Made by a program: the position numbers and the translations under genes. Positions 50,354 through 57,998 of a stretch of DNA of 64,000 nt are shown here, piece after piece. The stretch comes from Alloprevotella sp. Lineage in GTDB: Bacteria > Bacteroidota > Bacteroidia > Bacteroidales > Bacteroidaceae. The stretch's first letter is position 1. Every line of letters begins with the position of its first letter. The notes beneath the pieces are model-generated. The model was given only the letters and a program-made list of their open reading frames with translations. It ran no database searches and was not told the origin of the DNA. The stretch is taken from the NCBI GenBank assembly GCA_017477205.1, contig JAFUXE010000005.1, positions 1 through 64,000 on the forward strand, read 5' to 3'.

Positions 50354-52645
50354 TTATTTCTTCGGCTTGTCCGTCATTTCAATTTCGAGAACGCCGCCTG
50401 CCGCCAGCTGCGCGTGGGTGAAGAAGGGCGTCTTGAGCTCCTTGCCGTTGAGGCGGATGCGTTTCACGTACTTGTTGCGGCGCGAATTGTTCAGCGTCTT
50501 GATGGTGAAAGTCTTTCCGCTGCCCAGGTTGATGCACACTTCACCGAAGAGCGGGCGGCTGATGGTGTATTCGGGCTTTCCCGGACAGGGCTGGTAGAAG
50601 CCCATCGCGTTCAGGATGTACCAGGCGGACATCTGGCCGCAGTCCTCGTTGCCGCTAAGCCCCATCGGGCCGTCGAAGTACAGGTTGTAGAGCACGCTGT
50701 CCACGAGCTCCTGCGTCTTCCAGGGCTGCCCCATGTAATTATACAGGAATATCGTGGCGTGGCTCGGCTCGTTGCCGTGGGCATACTGGCCGATGAGGCC
50801 GCTGATGTCGGGCGATACGTTGTCGCCCGTGAGGACGCTGGAAATGCTGAACAGGCTGTCGAGTTTCGTGAGGAACTTCTCCTTCGTCCCGAACAGCTTC
50901 ATCAGGCCCTGCGGGTCGTGGGGCGCGAAGAAAGTCCACTGCCAGGCATTGCCCTCCGTATAGTCGTCCATGCGGTGGTCGCTGCTCGTAGGATTGAAGG
51001 GCGTGCGCCACGTGCCGTCGAGGTTCTTGCCGCGCATGAAGCCCACGCTGGGGTCGAAGTAGTGGCGGTAGGCTTTCGCGAACTCTTCGTAGCGCTTCTG
51101 CGTGGCCTTGTCGCCCTCGCCTTTCGCTATCTGCGCGATGCACCAGTCGTTATAGGCGTATTCCAGCGCCTTCGCCACGCTTTCTCCCGTCTTGTCGCAG
51201 GGGATGTAGCCAAGCTTGTTCTTCCAGTAGCGGGCCTCGGGCATCACCTCGCCCATCTTCCAGCGCGGCATTGCGGGCGTGATGCCCGTCGTGTCGTACT
51301 CTGCGCAGCGCAGGGCATGGCGGAAGGCTTTCTTCACGTCGTAGTTGCGATAGCCCTTCGTGTACATGTCGGCAAGGAGTGATACATAGTGGTAGCCTAT
51401 CATGCAGCCCGTGTAGTTTCCCTCCAGTTCCCACTTCGGCACGATGCCGCCTTCCTCGCCCTTCTGTACGAGCGAGCGGATGTAGGCTTCGTTCTTCTCA
51501 GGTTCAATGATGCTCACGAGGGGATGCAGGGCGCGGAAGGTGTCCCAGAGCGAGAACACGGTGTACATCGGGTCGCGCTCGGCATCGCATTTGTGTACCT
51601 TCTGGTCCATGCCCAGATACCTTCCATCGACGTCGCAGAACAGGTTCGGGGCGATGTTGGCGTGGTAGAGGGCCGTGTAGAAGATGGTCTTCATGGAGTC
51701 CGCAGCGGCCTCGCCAAGGTCGCGGAGGTCTATCTTCGCCAGCACGTCGTTCCATTTCCTGCGCGCCGTGCGCTTCGTGCCCTCGAAGTCCCAGCCCGGC
51801 TGCTCGGTGTAGAGGTTGCGCTTCGCGCCGTCATAGTCGCAGAAGGAGATGGCACTCTTCACCATCACCTCGTCAGGCTCGTTGCCCTCGGCATCGGCCT
51901 TGAACGTCAGGATGAGCTTGCAGCAGGGGTACGTGCGTCCCTTCTCCGTGACGGTGTCGCGCACCTCCTCCACGGTGAAGGGCTTTGAGAACTCGGCAAA
52001 GAAATACACGGGCTGGTTGTAGGCCCATCCCTGCGAGCGGTGGAAGGCGCGCAGCGTGTGGTCGTTGATTTGTTTCCAGTCCATTTCCAGCATGTACTGG
52101 TGCTGGTTGTTGTAGTCGAGGTCCAGCAGCATCGCCGCGTCCGTGCGCTTTCCGGCACGCTGCGTATATTTGAAGCGGTAGAGTGCCGTGCGCTCTGTGG
52201 CGGTAATCTCCGCCTGCACGCCGTAGCGGTGCAGGAATACGGAGTAGTAGCCGGGCGTGGCAGTCTCCTGCTCGTGCCAGAAGGGCGAGGCCCACGGGCA
52301 GCGGTACTGTCCGCTCTTCTCGCCCACGTGGCGCAGGTCGGGACGCTCGTTCAGGGGCATCAGCAGGAAGTCGCTCAGGTCGCCGCAGCCCGTGCCGCTC
52401 AGGCGCAGCTGCGCGAAGCCGTTGATGGTCTTGTCCTCATAGTAGTAGCCGGAGCACGCGTCCCATCCGTGATGCCGCGTGTCGGGGCCGGGCTGCACCA
52501 TTCCGTGCGGCACCATCGCCGCAGGGTGCGTGTGTCCGTGGCCGCCTGTGCCGATAAATTCGTTGACGAATGCGGCGTAGTCCTTCTGCGCTGAAAGCGT
52601 GAGGCTTGCTGCTGCCGCGAAAAGCAATGTAAGTGTGCGTTTCAT
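50354..52645 (-). CDS. GH92 alpha-mannosidase
   Basis: 763 residues with a signal peptide (KRTLTLLFAAAASLTLSAQ). The N-terminal VNEFIGTGGHGHTHPAAMVP and MVQPGPDTRHHGWDACSGYYY, and the C-terminal GNEDCGQMSAWYILNAMGFYQ, PGKPEYTISRPLF are the GH92 hallmarks. Members are calcium-dependent alpha-1,2/1,3-mannosidases acting on host N-glycans. With the adjacent GH20 enzyme it suggests N-glycan breakdown. Confidence 0.94.
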   Translation of the reverse strand: MKRTLTLLFAAAASLTLSAQKDYAAFVNEFIGTGGHGHTHPAAMVPHGMVQPGPDTRHHGWDACSGYYYEDKTINGFAQLRLSGTGCGDLSDFLLMPLNERPDLRHVGEKSGQYRCPWASPFWHEQETATPGYYSVFLHRYGVQAEITATERTALYRFKYTQRAGKRTDAAMLLDLDYNNQHQYMLEMDWKQINDHTLRAFHRSQGWAYNQPVYFFAEFSKPFTVEEVRDTVTEKGRTYPCCKLILTFKADAEGNEPDEVMVKSAISFCDYDGAKRNLYTEQPGWDFEGTKRTARRKWNDVLAKIDLRDLGEAAADSMKTIFYTALYHANIAPNLFCDVDGRYLGMDQKVHKCDAERDPMYTVFSLWDTFRALHPLVSIIEPEKNEAYIRSLVQKGEEGGIVPKWELEGNYTGCMIGYHYVSLLADMYTKGYRNYDVKKAFRHALRCAEYDTTGITPAMPRWKMGEVMPEARYWKNKLGYIPCDKTGESVAKALEYAYNDWCIAQIAKGEGDKATQKRYEEFAKAYRHYFDPSVGFMRGKNLDGTWRTPFNPTSSDHRMDDYTEGNAWQWTFFAPHDPQGLMKLFGTKEKFLTKLDSLFSISSVLTGDNVSPDISGLIGQYAHGNEPSHATIFLYNYMGQPWKTQELVDSVLYNLYFDGPMGLSGNEDCGQMSAWYILNAMGFYQPCPGKPEYTISRPLFGEVCINLGSGKTFTIKTLNNSRRNKYVKRIRLNGKELKTPFFTHAQLAAGGVLEIEMTDKPKK

Positions 52646-52720
52646 GTGTTCAGTTGGCTTTATTTGTGCTTTTGCGGCGTAAAATTAGCACGAATCTGCG
52701 AATTAGACGAAATTTATTCC

Positions 52721-52728
52721 TACTTTTG
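52721..52728 (+). promoter_or_regulatory. -7 box TACTTTTG for the secreted protein gene
   Basis: A perfect TAnnTTTG match 20 bp before the ATG at 52748. Confidence 0.5.
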
Positions 52729-52747
52729 CGCCACATTAAATATAAAT

Positions 52748-54082
52748 ATGTATATGAAAAAAGCTTTACTCCTCACCGTTTCCTGCCTTTTTGCCGCATC
52801 GCTCGCCGCTCAGGGCGACCTCTCGATGGGCAACAATGCCTCCCCCTTCCTCGGCAAGTACTCCGTCGGCTCCTTCTTCTCCCGCCACCCGAAGGCGCCG
52901 CGCCGCGCGGCTGAAGGCCCCACGGCCTACTATTCGCGCCCCGAGGGACTCCTCTTCTTCGGCATGAGCTATCGCGCCATCCACGCCCGCAACTATGCCT
53001 TTGCACCTGCCGGCATGGACATCACCTATCGCGGTACGGCACAGGGCGAGAAGATGGAATGGGAATACGACACCGAGTACAACGAGGACGGATCCCCGCT
53101 GACCACGGAATTCAAGACCTTTACGAAGGAAGACACCACGCTCACCGTCAACTACGTGGACGGCGGCTACTTCGCCCCCATCCTGCGCGCCACGAACGGC
53201 GAGGGAGAGGCTGCCGTTGACTCCACCTACTACATCGTCCCGAGCCGCATCTGGACAAAGAGCGCAACGGGCGAAATTTTCGGCAGCGAAACGGAGATGT
53301 ACGACATCCCCGTCGGCAACTACAACGGACGCTATTTCAACTTCCTGGACAACGGCTACGAATACCTGGCCACCAACAATCCCACCAGCGACGCCAACAT
53401 CGCGCGCGGCTTCGGTCTCCAGTCGGCCCACGTGGGCGGCTTCTACGAGATGATGCCCCTCATGAACGGCGCCCCCTGCGTCATCTACGGTGCCGATGCC
53501 ATCATCTATGCCGAGAAGGAGCCCGCGCTCAGCGACATCGTCATCGAAGTGCTGGAGACGATGGACGGCGAACTGCTTGGCGACGAGCCCCTCTCCGTGC
53601 TGCGCGCAGGTGCCGTGAACAAGCTCAACTACAGCGACGGCAGCCTCATGGGCTACGGCATACGCTTCGCCGCACCGCAGGCCTTCGTCGCCAACGGCGA
53701 GTTCGCGCTCCACATTGTCAATGCCGAGGGCAGCGAGCTCTCCTTCTCCCCCTGCCTCGTCATCTCCAGCGACCCCGACGACAAGGTATATGCCTACTGC
53801 GACTTTGAATACACCATGGGCGGCCAGTCGGGCGAGATGCTCTACCCCATCGACATGTTCACCTACCAAGGCGGCAGCCACATCACGGGACTTGCCGCAG
53901 GCCTCATCATGTCCTACCACCCCTACGACATCGAGGAAGTGCAGAACCACGACGGCATCGCAGCCCCGCAGGCAGAGCCCGCCTCCGCCCGGGCAGGCAT
54001 CTTCGACATGCAGGGACGCAAACTGCAAGCCGCCCCGTTGAAAGGTGTGTTTGTCAAAAACGGCAAGAAATTCGTCCGCTGA
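52748..54082 (+). CDS. Secreted protein with D-M-Q-G-R-K C-terminal sorting-like tail
   Basis: 444 residues from MYMKKALLLTVSCLFAASLAA, a signal peptide (a Met two codons in is equally good). The body is beta-rich, with repeated acidic Tyr/Gly stretches, for example MEWEYDTEYNEDGSPLTTEF and YEYLATNNPTSDANIARGFG. The tail FDMQGRKLQAAPLKGVFVKN followed by GKKFVR matches the short C-terminal domain of Bacteroidetes proteins often handled by the type IX secretion system. It is a paralogue of the gene at 54220 (shared layout and tail). Function unknown. Confidence 0.75.
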   Translation: MYMKKALLLTVSCLFAASLAAQGDLSMGNNASPFLGKYSVGSFFSRHPKAPRRAAEGPTAYYSRPEGLLFFGMSYRAIHARNYAFAPAGMDITYRGTAQGEKMEWEYDTEYNEDGSPLTTEFKTFTKEDTTLTVNYVDGGYFAPILRATNGEGEAAVDSTYYIVPSRIWTKSATGEIFGSETEMYDIPVGNYNGRYFNFLDNGYEYLATNNPTSDANIARGFGLQSAHVGGFYEMMPLMNGAPCVIYGADAIIYAEKEPALSDIVIEVLETMDGELLGDEPLSVLRAGAVNKLNYSDGSLMGYGIRFAAPQAFVANGEFALHIVNAEGSELSFSPCLVISSDPDDKVYAYCDFEYTMGGQSGEMLYPIDMFTYQGGSHITGLAAGLIMSYHPYDIEEVQNHDGIAAPQAEPASARAGIFDMQGRKLQAAPLKGVFVKNGKKFVR

Positions 54083-54108
54083 GGCGTTCTTCTGACATTT
54101 TGAAGGTT

Positions 54109-54156
54109 GAAAAAGGGAAAAAGTTGCTTTTTTCTTTTTTCAACTTTCCCTTTTTC
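54109..54156 (+). terminator. Terminator-like hairpin between the two secreted-protein genes
   Basis: Arms AAAAAGGGAAA..GTTG and CAACTTTCCCTTTTT (about 54110-54125 with 54141-54155) around a T-rich loop, then TTCC. It is immediately followed by the -7 box TACTTTTG. Confidence 0.65.
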
Positions 54157-54158
54157 CT

Positions 54159-54166
54159 TACTTTTG
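54159..54166 (+). promoter_or_regulatory. -7 box TACTTTTG for the second secreted-protein gene
   Basis: A perfect match 54 bp before the ATG at 54220. Confidence 0.5.
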
Positions 54167-54219
54167 CAGCTCACACACTCGCGAATAATTCACTTAATGT
54201 ATAACAAAACGTATCATTT

Positions 54220-55644
54220 ATGAAGAAAACTCTACTCTTCATGGCTCTCGTAGCCATCACGCTCGGTGCAAGCGCACAGACGCTTCGCACAGTGAAGAAC
54301 GCACGCACGCTGAACACGGAGCTCAAAGCCACTCCGAAGCTGGTTGACTTCCGCAGCCAGGGCACCATGACCAGCAAGGTAATGCGCGCACCCCGCCGCC
54401 TGACGTCCGAGAACCCCACCGTGCAGGCCTATCGCCCCGAAGGCTTCTTCTGGTTCTTTGAGAACTGGGACGGATCCAGCGCACCCGATGGCGTAGCCCT
54501 CGGCCCCTCCGGCGTTGACGTAACGTTTAATGCCGACTTCTCCGCAGAGAACAGCAAGTGGCTCTACTCCGACGAGAAGGACGGTGAGGAATACAGCTGG
54601 AAGGAACAGGACGTCACGGAGGCCGACTCCGCACTGACGGCTAACTACGGCGTGGGCTTCTGGCCCGCTCCCATGGCCATCGTATCCAGCCGCGTAGGCG
54701 CCAGCGCCCTGAAGGCACAGACCGTGGCCGACAGCGCCACCTTCGCAGCCTCTGCTATGGCCATCGGCTTCAACGGCGATGGTGTCATGACCAACTCCGC
54801 TGAGGAGTTCGTACCTATGGCCGTCGGCAATGTGGATCCCACGTACTACCTGGGCAGCGCCAACATCGGCTCGCACTTCGCCACGAACAGCGAAACGGCT
54901 GACAACGCGCTGGCCACACAGATGTTCGGTGGCGAGAAGTATGGCGTTGTAAGCGCCACGACGCACGCTTTCATCGAGTTCTTCCCCATGAACGAAGGCA
55001 GCGAAGCCCTCATCAACTCCATTGACTTCACGATGTACAACCCCGACCAGGAGCCCGCAGCCGACGACGTGCTTGCAGCCGTCCTCCCCGTTCTGCCCAA
55101 CGGCCAGTTCGGTGAGCCCCTCGGTGTGTTCGCACTCTCCGACTACACGACGTTCACGAACAACCAGGGTGCACACTGGGGACACAGCTGCTCCTTCACG
55201 CCGCTTGACGGCACGCCCGTCCTCGTGGAAGGCCAGAGCTTCGTCGTTGAATTCAGCAATGCCGAAGGCAGCGAGTTCAGCATCGTGCCCCTCACGAACG
55301 TTGTCACCGATACGGGCGACGGCAACTACGGCTATGCCCTTCTTTCCGTTAACTACCACCCCGAGGACGAAGATGGCAACTTCACCGAAGAAGTCGCCAC
55401 CGACACCTTCCTGCAAGAGACGGACGTCTATAACTGGGGTGACGACTCCTACGTGAACACCTCCCTTGGCATAAGACTCCACATGAGCTACGACCCCGCA
55501 GAGGTTGAGGCCCACAAGACGGGCATCAAGACCACGACGGTTGCCAAGAAGGGTGCCGCAGGCACCTTCGACCTCCAGGGTCGCCGCGTTGCCAACGCAC
55601 AGAAGGGCGTCTTCATCGAGAACGGCCAGAAGGTTATTAAGTAA
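54220..55644 (+). CDS. Secreted protein with D-L-Q-G-R-R C-terminal sorting-like tail
   Basis: 474 residues with a signal peptide (KKTLLFMALVAITLGASA). The body resembles the preceding protein: RPEGFFWFFENWDGSS (compare RPEGLLFFGMSYRAI), SYNW-type tracts, VLVEGQSFVVEFSNAEGSEF. The tail FDLQGRRVANAQKGVFIENG ends QKVIK. Paralogy to the upstream gene is seen in the RPEG motif, the NAEGSEFS motif and the tail. Surface location is inferred. A terminator follows about 175 bp downstream. Confidence 0.75.
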   Translation: MKKTLLFMALVAITLGASAQTLRTVKNARTLNTELKATPKLVDFRSQGTMTSKVMRAPRRLTSENPTVQAYRPEGFFWFFENWDGSSAPDGVALGPSGVDVTFNADFSAENSKWLYSDEKDGEEYSWKEQDVTEADSALTANYGVGFWPAPMAIVSSRVGASALKAQTVADSATFAASAMAIGFNGDGVMTNSAEEFVPMAVGNVDPTYYLGSANIGSHFATNSETADNALATQMFGGEKYGVVSATTHAFIEFFPMNEGSEALINSIDFTMYNPDQEPAADDVLAAVLPVLPNGQFGEPLGVFALSDYTTFTNNQGAHWGHSCSFTPLDGTPVLVEGQSFVVEFSNAEGSEFSIVPLTNVVTDTGDGNYGYALLSVNYHPEDEDGNFTEEVATDTFLQETDVYNWGDDSYVNTSLGIRLHMSYDPAEVEAHKTGIKTTTVAKKGAAGTFDLQGRRVANAQKGVFIENGQKVIK

Positions 55645-55658
55645 TTTCACATGATTTG

Positions 55659-55777
55659 GAAGTTAAAGAAGTTAAGGAAGTTAAAGACGATACCTTTGCT
55701 GGTGAATAATCGCCATGCGCAGGACATTCGTCCTTAACTCCCTTAACTCCTTTAACTCCCTTAACTCCTTTAACTCC
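55659..55777. repeat. Complementary tracts of 9-bp repeats (GAAGTTAAR / TTAACTCCY)
   Basis: Three copies of GAAGTTAA(A/G) at 55659-55686 and five copies of TTAACTCC(C/T) at 55733-55777. The two tracts are nearly complementary and could form a long imperfect hairpin with a 45-base loop containing TACCTTTG (55691-55698, a possible -7 box). Confidence 0.75.
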
Positions 55778-55820
55778 AAGCAAGCAGAGCTTGCGACGAG
55801 TCAGAATAAAATATCCTATT

Positions 55821-55855
55821 AGCAAAGGGCGGCTCGCGAGCCGCCCTTTGCTTTT
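55821..55855. terminator. Perfect 16-bp palindromic terminator
   Basis: AGCAAAGGGCGGCTCG with CGAGCCGCCCTTTGCT (55821-55836 / 55837-55852), followed by TTT. It closes the secreted-protein gene at 54220; the shape works on both strands. Confidence 0.85.
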
Positions 55856-55941
55856 GCCGTTTCATCGGGTATTATCTATATGTTGGGGGTTAAAACGGCC
55901 TGTGACCAGTTGGGCTCGGGTGGTTTTGTCGATTGCCCTTG

Positions 55942-55969
55942 TTTGTTTCTGACATATTTTCTAACTTTG
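55942..55969 (+). promoter_or_regulatory. Promoter of the YoeB-type TA operon
   Basis: TTTG at 55942-55945 and a perfect TAACTTTG at 55962-55969 (spacer 16), 24 bp before the antitoxin ATG. Confidence 0.6.
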
Positions 55970-55993
55970 CCGCAAAACAAATCCATACCCGTT

Positions 55994-56239
55994 ATGACTT
56001 CCGTCCAACTAAATGCCCAGATATGGCGCGACATGGGAATCCTTGCAGACAGTGAGCCCATGATGAAAAGGGTGGCCAAATATCTGCACAAGCTCGTTGC
56101 AGAAAAAGAAGACCCCACCCTCTTGTCCGAGGAAGAGTTCTTTTCCCGCGTAGATGAAGCCCGGGAGCAGATTAGACGTGGCGAAGGTATCAAAATGCGT
56201 CCCAACGAATCCTTGGATGAATTCCTTGATAGAATATGA
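55994..56239 (+). CDS. Antitoxin of the YoeB-type module
   Basis: 81 residues from MTSVQLNAQIWRDMGILADSE (in part). A helical protein with LMMKRVAKYLHKLVAEKEDP-like sequence and an acidic C-terminal third (LSEEEFFSRVDEAREQIRRGE). I identify it as antitoxin by position and size; the N-terminal fold (short beta start, helices) is that of small Bacteroidales antitoxins. It overlaps the toxin start by 4 bp, as is usual for TA pairs. Its own promoter is directly upstream. Confidence 0.75.
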   Translation: MTSVQLNAQIWRDMGILADSEPMMKRVAKYLHKLVAEKEDPTLLSEEEFFSRVDEAREQIRRGEGIKMRPNESLDEFLDRI

Positions 56240-56511
56240 TGTACGAAATCATATACTCACCCAAGGCTATCGATGATTTACGGTTGCTGAAACGTTCAGA
56301 ACCTGCTTCCTTCAAGAAAGTCGCCAAGTTCATTGAAGAGCTGAAGGTGCACCCAAAAACAGGAACAGGACATCCGGAACAATTAAAGGGCGACCGTAGC
56401 GGACAGTGGAGCAGAAAAATCACGAAGAAACACCGCCTTATCTACGAAATCTTTGACGACAAAGTCTATGTCGATGTCCTTTCAGCTTTTGGACATTATG
56501 ACGACAAATAG
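56236..56511 (+). CDS. Txe/YoeB family addiction-module toxin
   Basis: 91 residues. IYSPKAIDDLRLLKRSEPASFKKV, IEELKVHPKTGTGHPEQLKG and WSRKITKKHRLIYEIFDDKV match the YoeB/Txe family, with the final DVLSAFGHYDDK carrying the catalytic His-Tyr end. It cuts mRNA at the ribosomal A site. Translationally coupled to its antitoxin. The next TA pair follows 170 bp later. Confidence 0.88.
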   Translation: MMYEIIYSPKAIDDLRLLKRSEPASFKKVAKFIEELKVHPKTGTGHPEQLKGDRSGQWSRKITKKHRLIYEIFDDKVYVDVLSAFGHYDDK

Positions 56512-56576
56512 CTGTGCTTGTGTCAAATCATTCCCAAAAAATAAGGAGAAAATGCCGCTTGTTTAAAAACAAATAG

Positions 56577-56584
56577 TATATTTG
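56577..56584 (+). promoter_or_regulatory. -7 box TATATTTG upstream of the second TA pair
   Basis: A perfect TAnnTTTG match. Transcription would begin near 56590 and pass through the truncated structured RNA before reaching the ATG at 56682. Confidence 0.6.
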
Positions 56585-56588
56585 CCGC

Positions 56589-56608
56589 GCACAATTGCAC
56601 CATTGTGC
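56589..56608 (+). promoter_or_regulatory. Candidate operator GCACAAT-N6-ATTGTGC
   Basis: Perfect 7-bp arms (56589-56595 and 56602-56608), directly downstream of the -7 box and therefore where a TA repressor could block initiation. It is not present before the second full copy of the structured RNA. Confidence 0.45.
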
Positions 56609-56615
56609 CCACATA

Positions 56616-56666
56616 TTTGCTCAATTTCCTGCCGAACTGCGACCTCGAAAGGGACTTATAGGGCAA
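56616..56666 (+). repeat. Truncated 5' half of the structured RNA (leader of the second TA pair)
   Basis: From TTGCTCAATTTCCTGCC to CTCGAAAGGGAC (38 bases) it is identical to the start of the RNA at 57446, and similarity continues to GCAA near 56666. It carries the left arms of stems 1 and 2 but not stem 3 or the right arms, so it cannot fold alone into the full structure. Confidence 0.85.
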
Positions 56667-56681
56667 TAAACAAACAAGCTA

Positions 56682-56996
56682 ATGACTGCAACGACATCCA
56701 TCTCATTAGAGGGTATCCTGACGTTCCTCAACTCCATGACCCTAAGCACGCAGAATAAGCGGTGGCTGGGTGAGCACCTCATTGCGGAAGCCGCAAAGGA
56801 GGAGAGAGCAACGTTTGCCCACCCGGCAAAAGTCCTTCGGGTGAAACGGCGTGCCGCAAACTCACCCACCGATGCAGCACTGGAAGCTCGTTTCGCAGAA
56901 TTGGACATGCCGGAAATACCTGCCGACCCCGATTGGAGCCAGGTTGTAACCGCCAACAGCGGAAAAACCATTAAGCCCATAGAGAAATGGCTGTAA
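56682..56996 (+). CDS. Probable antitoxin of the PemK/MazF-like pair
   Basis: 104 residues. ILTFLNSMTLSTQNKRWLGEHLI is a helical N-terminus similar to Bacteroidales antitoxins that start with a short strand and a helix pair, followed by a disordered middle and PEIPADPDWSQVVTAN at the end. Assignment rests on size, order and the overlap with the toxin gene (10 bp). The name of the family is not certain. Confidence 0.6.
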   Translation: MTATTSISLEGILTFLNSMTLSTQNKRWLGEHLIAEAAKEERATFAHPAKVLRVKRRAANSPTDAALEARFAELDMPEIPADPDWSQVVTANSGKTIKPIEKWL

Positions 56997-57349
56997 GAAG
57001 AGTCTCACAACGGGAAATCGTAGAAGTCCCATATCAGTTGCCAGACGGAAGCATCAAACCCCACATGGCATTGGTGCTGTCAACGGACAAACTGCAATAT
57101 GCGGAAGACGGCATGTTCTATGCCGTTCTCATCTCCTCGAAAAACATCAATCCTGAGTTTACGATGGAGATACATAATGAATGGCTTAACAAGCCATTGT
57201 CCAAGCAATCGTTCTTCGTGACGCACATTGTAACATACTATCGCGCAGACGAAGTTATTGCCTCATTCAACAACTTCGTAAAGAGCGAATACTTCGATGC
57301 CATCATGAACAAGGTTATACTGAGCATGTTTGACATTGAACTTGAATAA
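56987..57349 (+). CDS. PemK/MazF-like toxin
   Basis: 120 residues. VSQREIVEVPYQLPDGSIKPHMALVLST is the start of the PemK/MazF SH3-like barrel (basic QREIV.VP, then P..VLS). It continues with FYAVLISSKNINPEFTMEI and LSKQSFFVTHIVTYYRADEVI. RNase activity is inferred from the fold. It overlaps the antitoxin gene by 10 bp. The structured RNA copy 2 begins 96 bp after the stop. Confidence 0.65.
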   Translation: MAVRRVSQREIVEVPYQLPDGSIKPHMALVLSTDKLQYAEDGMFYAVLISSKNINPEFTMEIHNEWLNKPLSKQSFFVTHIVTYYRADEVIASFNNFVKSEYFDAIMNKVILSMFDIELE

Positions 57350-57445
57350 CAAAACCAAAACTTCAACCACCGCAAAGAAAAGTAAAAAAACAAACCAACC
57401 CGCGGCAGACAGCCCTTGAAGACTGAACGCCGCACCATACATTCT

Positions 57446-57598
57446 ATTGCTCAATTTCCTGCCGAACTGCGACCTCGAAAGGGACATACAGAGCAAGTCT
57501 AATCCGTATTGGCGTGTACGCTTAACAGCGTAGACGACCCATAACGGATTAGAGGCTGTCGCAGGCCTGGCAGGAATATGGCAAGTCTGCGCTTTTTT
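57446..57598 (+). ncRNA. Structured RNA, copy 2
   Basis: Stem 1, 57456-57463 with 57569-57576 (TTCCTGCC/GGCAGGAA); linkers GAA and GCCT; stem 2, 57467-57473 with 57558-57564 (CTGCGAC/GTCGCAG); a bubble of 24 nt left and GGCT right; stem 3, 57498-57507 with 57544-57553 (TCTAATCCGT/ACGGATTAGA); and an apical TACGC/GCGTA hairpin. It ends GTCTGCGCTTTTTT, identical to copy 1 at 29151. Compared with copy 1, all three helices are kept while nearly all paired bases differ, strong internal evidence of a selected structure. Function unknown. Confidence 0.8.
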
Positions 57599-57998
57599 CG
57601 TGCCCATACGCATGCGTTTAGCAAAGGCTTCCCAGTTGACAGAAGCAACAACTAAACAAATATCAAAACTACGAACAAGACAATTCATCAGACAACCTAC
57701 CCTGCAAGGGCGTCGGAGCTTAGGCAACCTCCTACCCTGCAAGGGTATCAGAGCTTAGGCAGGGACAGCGTCCCTGTTCCCTCCAGACAGAGAGGGCATG
57801 TACCCCGCAAGGGTACAAGAAGGCTCCGGCCCAACGATTGCGCGGCACGCCTTGTACCCCGGCAGGGTACGTGCAGCGCGGCGAACAAAACAGGGGTGAC
57901 GCTCCTTACAGTCGCTCTACCCCTGCCTAAATTCTCCAACCCCGCATGGGGTTATGGGATTCGATTAACATCAAACAATAAACAAATCTATAAACCAA
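57599..57998 (+). other. Intergenic region with dispersed ACCC..GGGT palindromes
   Basis: Five palindromes of the type TACCC(T/C)GC(A/G)AGGGTA at 57698-57711, 57732-57747, 57800-57816, 57854-57870 and 57938-57953. The first two are embedded in a longer duplicated segment (with GAGCTTAGGCA). No gene is seen; the next start at 57999 follows an A-rich stretch. Confidence 0.7.

Noticed and set aside
55637..55825. Minus-strand frame with GVK repeats
   Set aside because: It is the translation of the 9-bp repeat tract; there is no start signal or other protein feature.
57446..57598. tRNA gene or IS end
   Set aside because: The helices do not form a cloverleaf and there is no anticodon arm; no transposase gene is near. 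It is better explained as the structured RNA.
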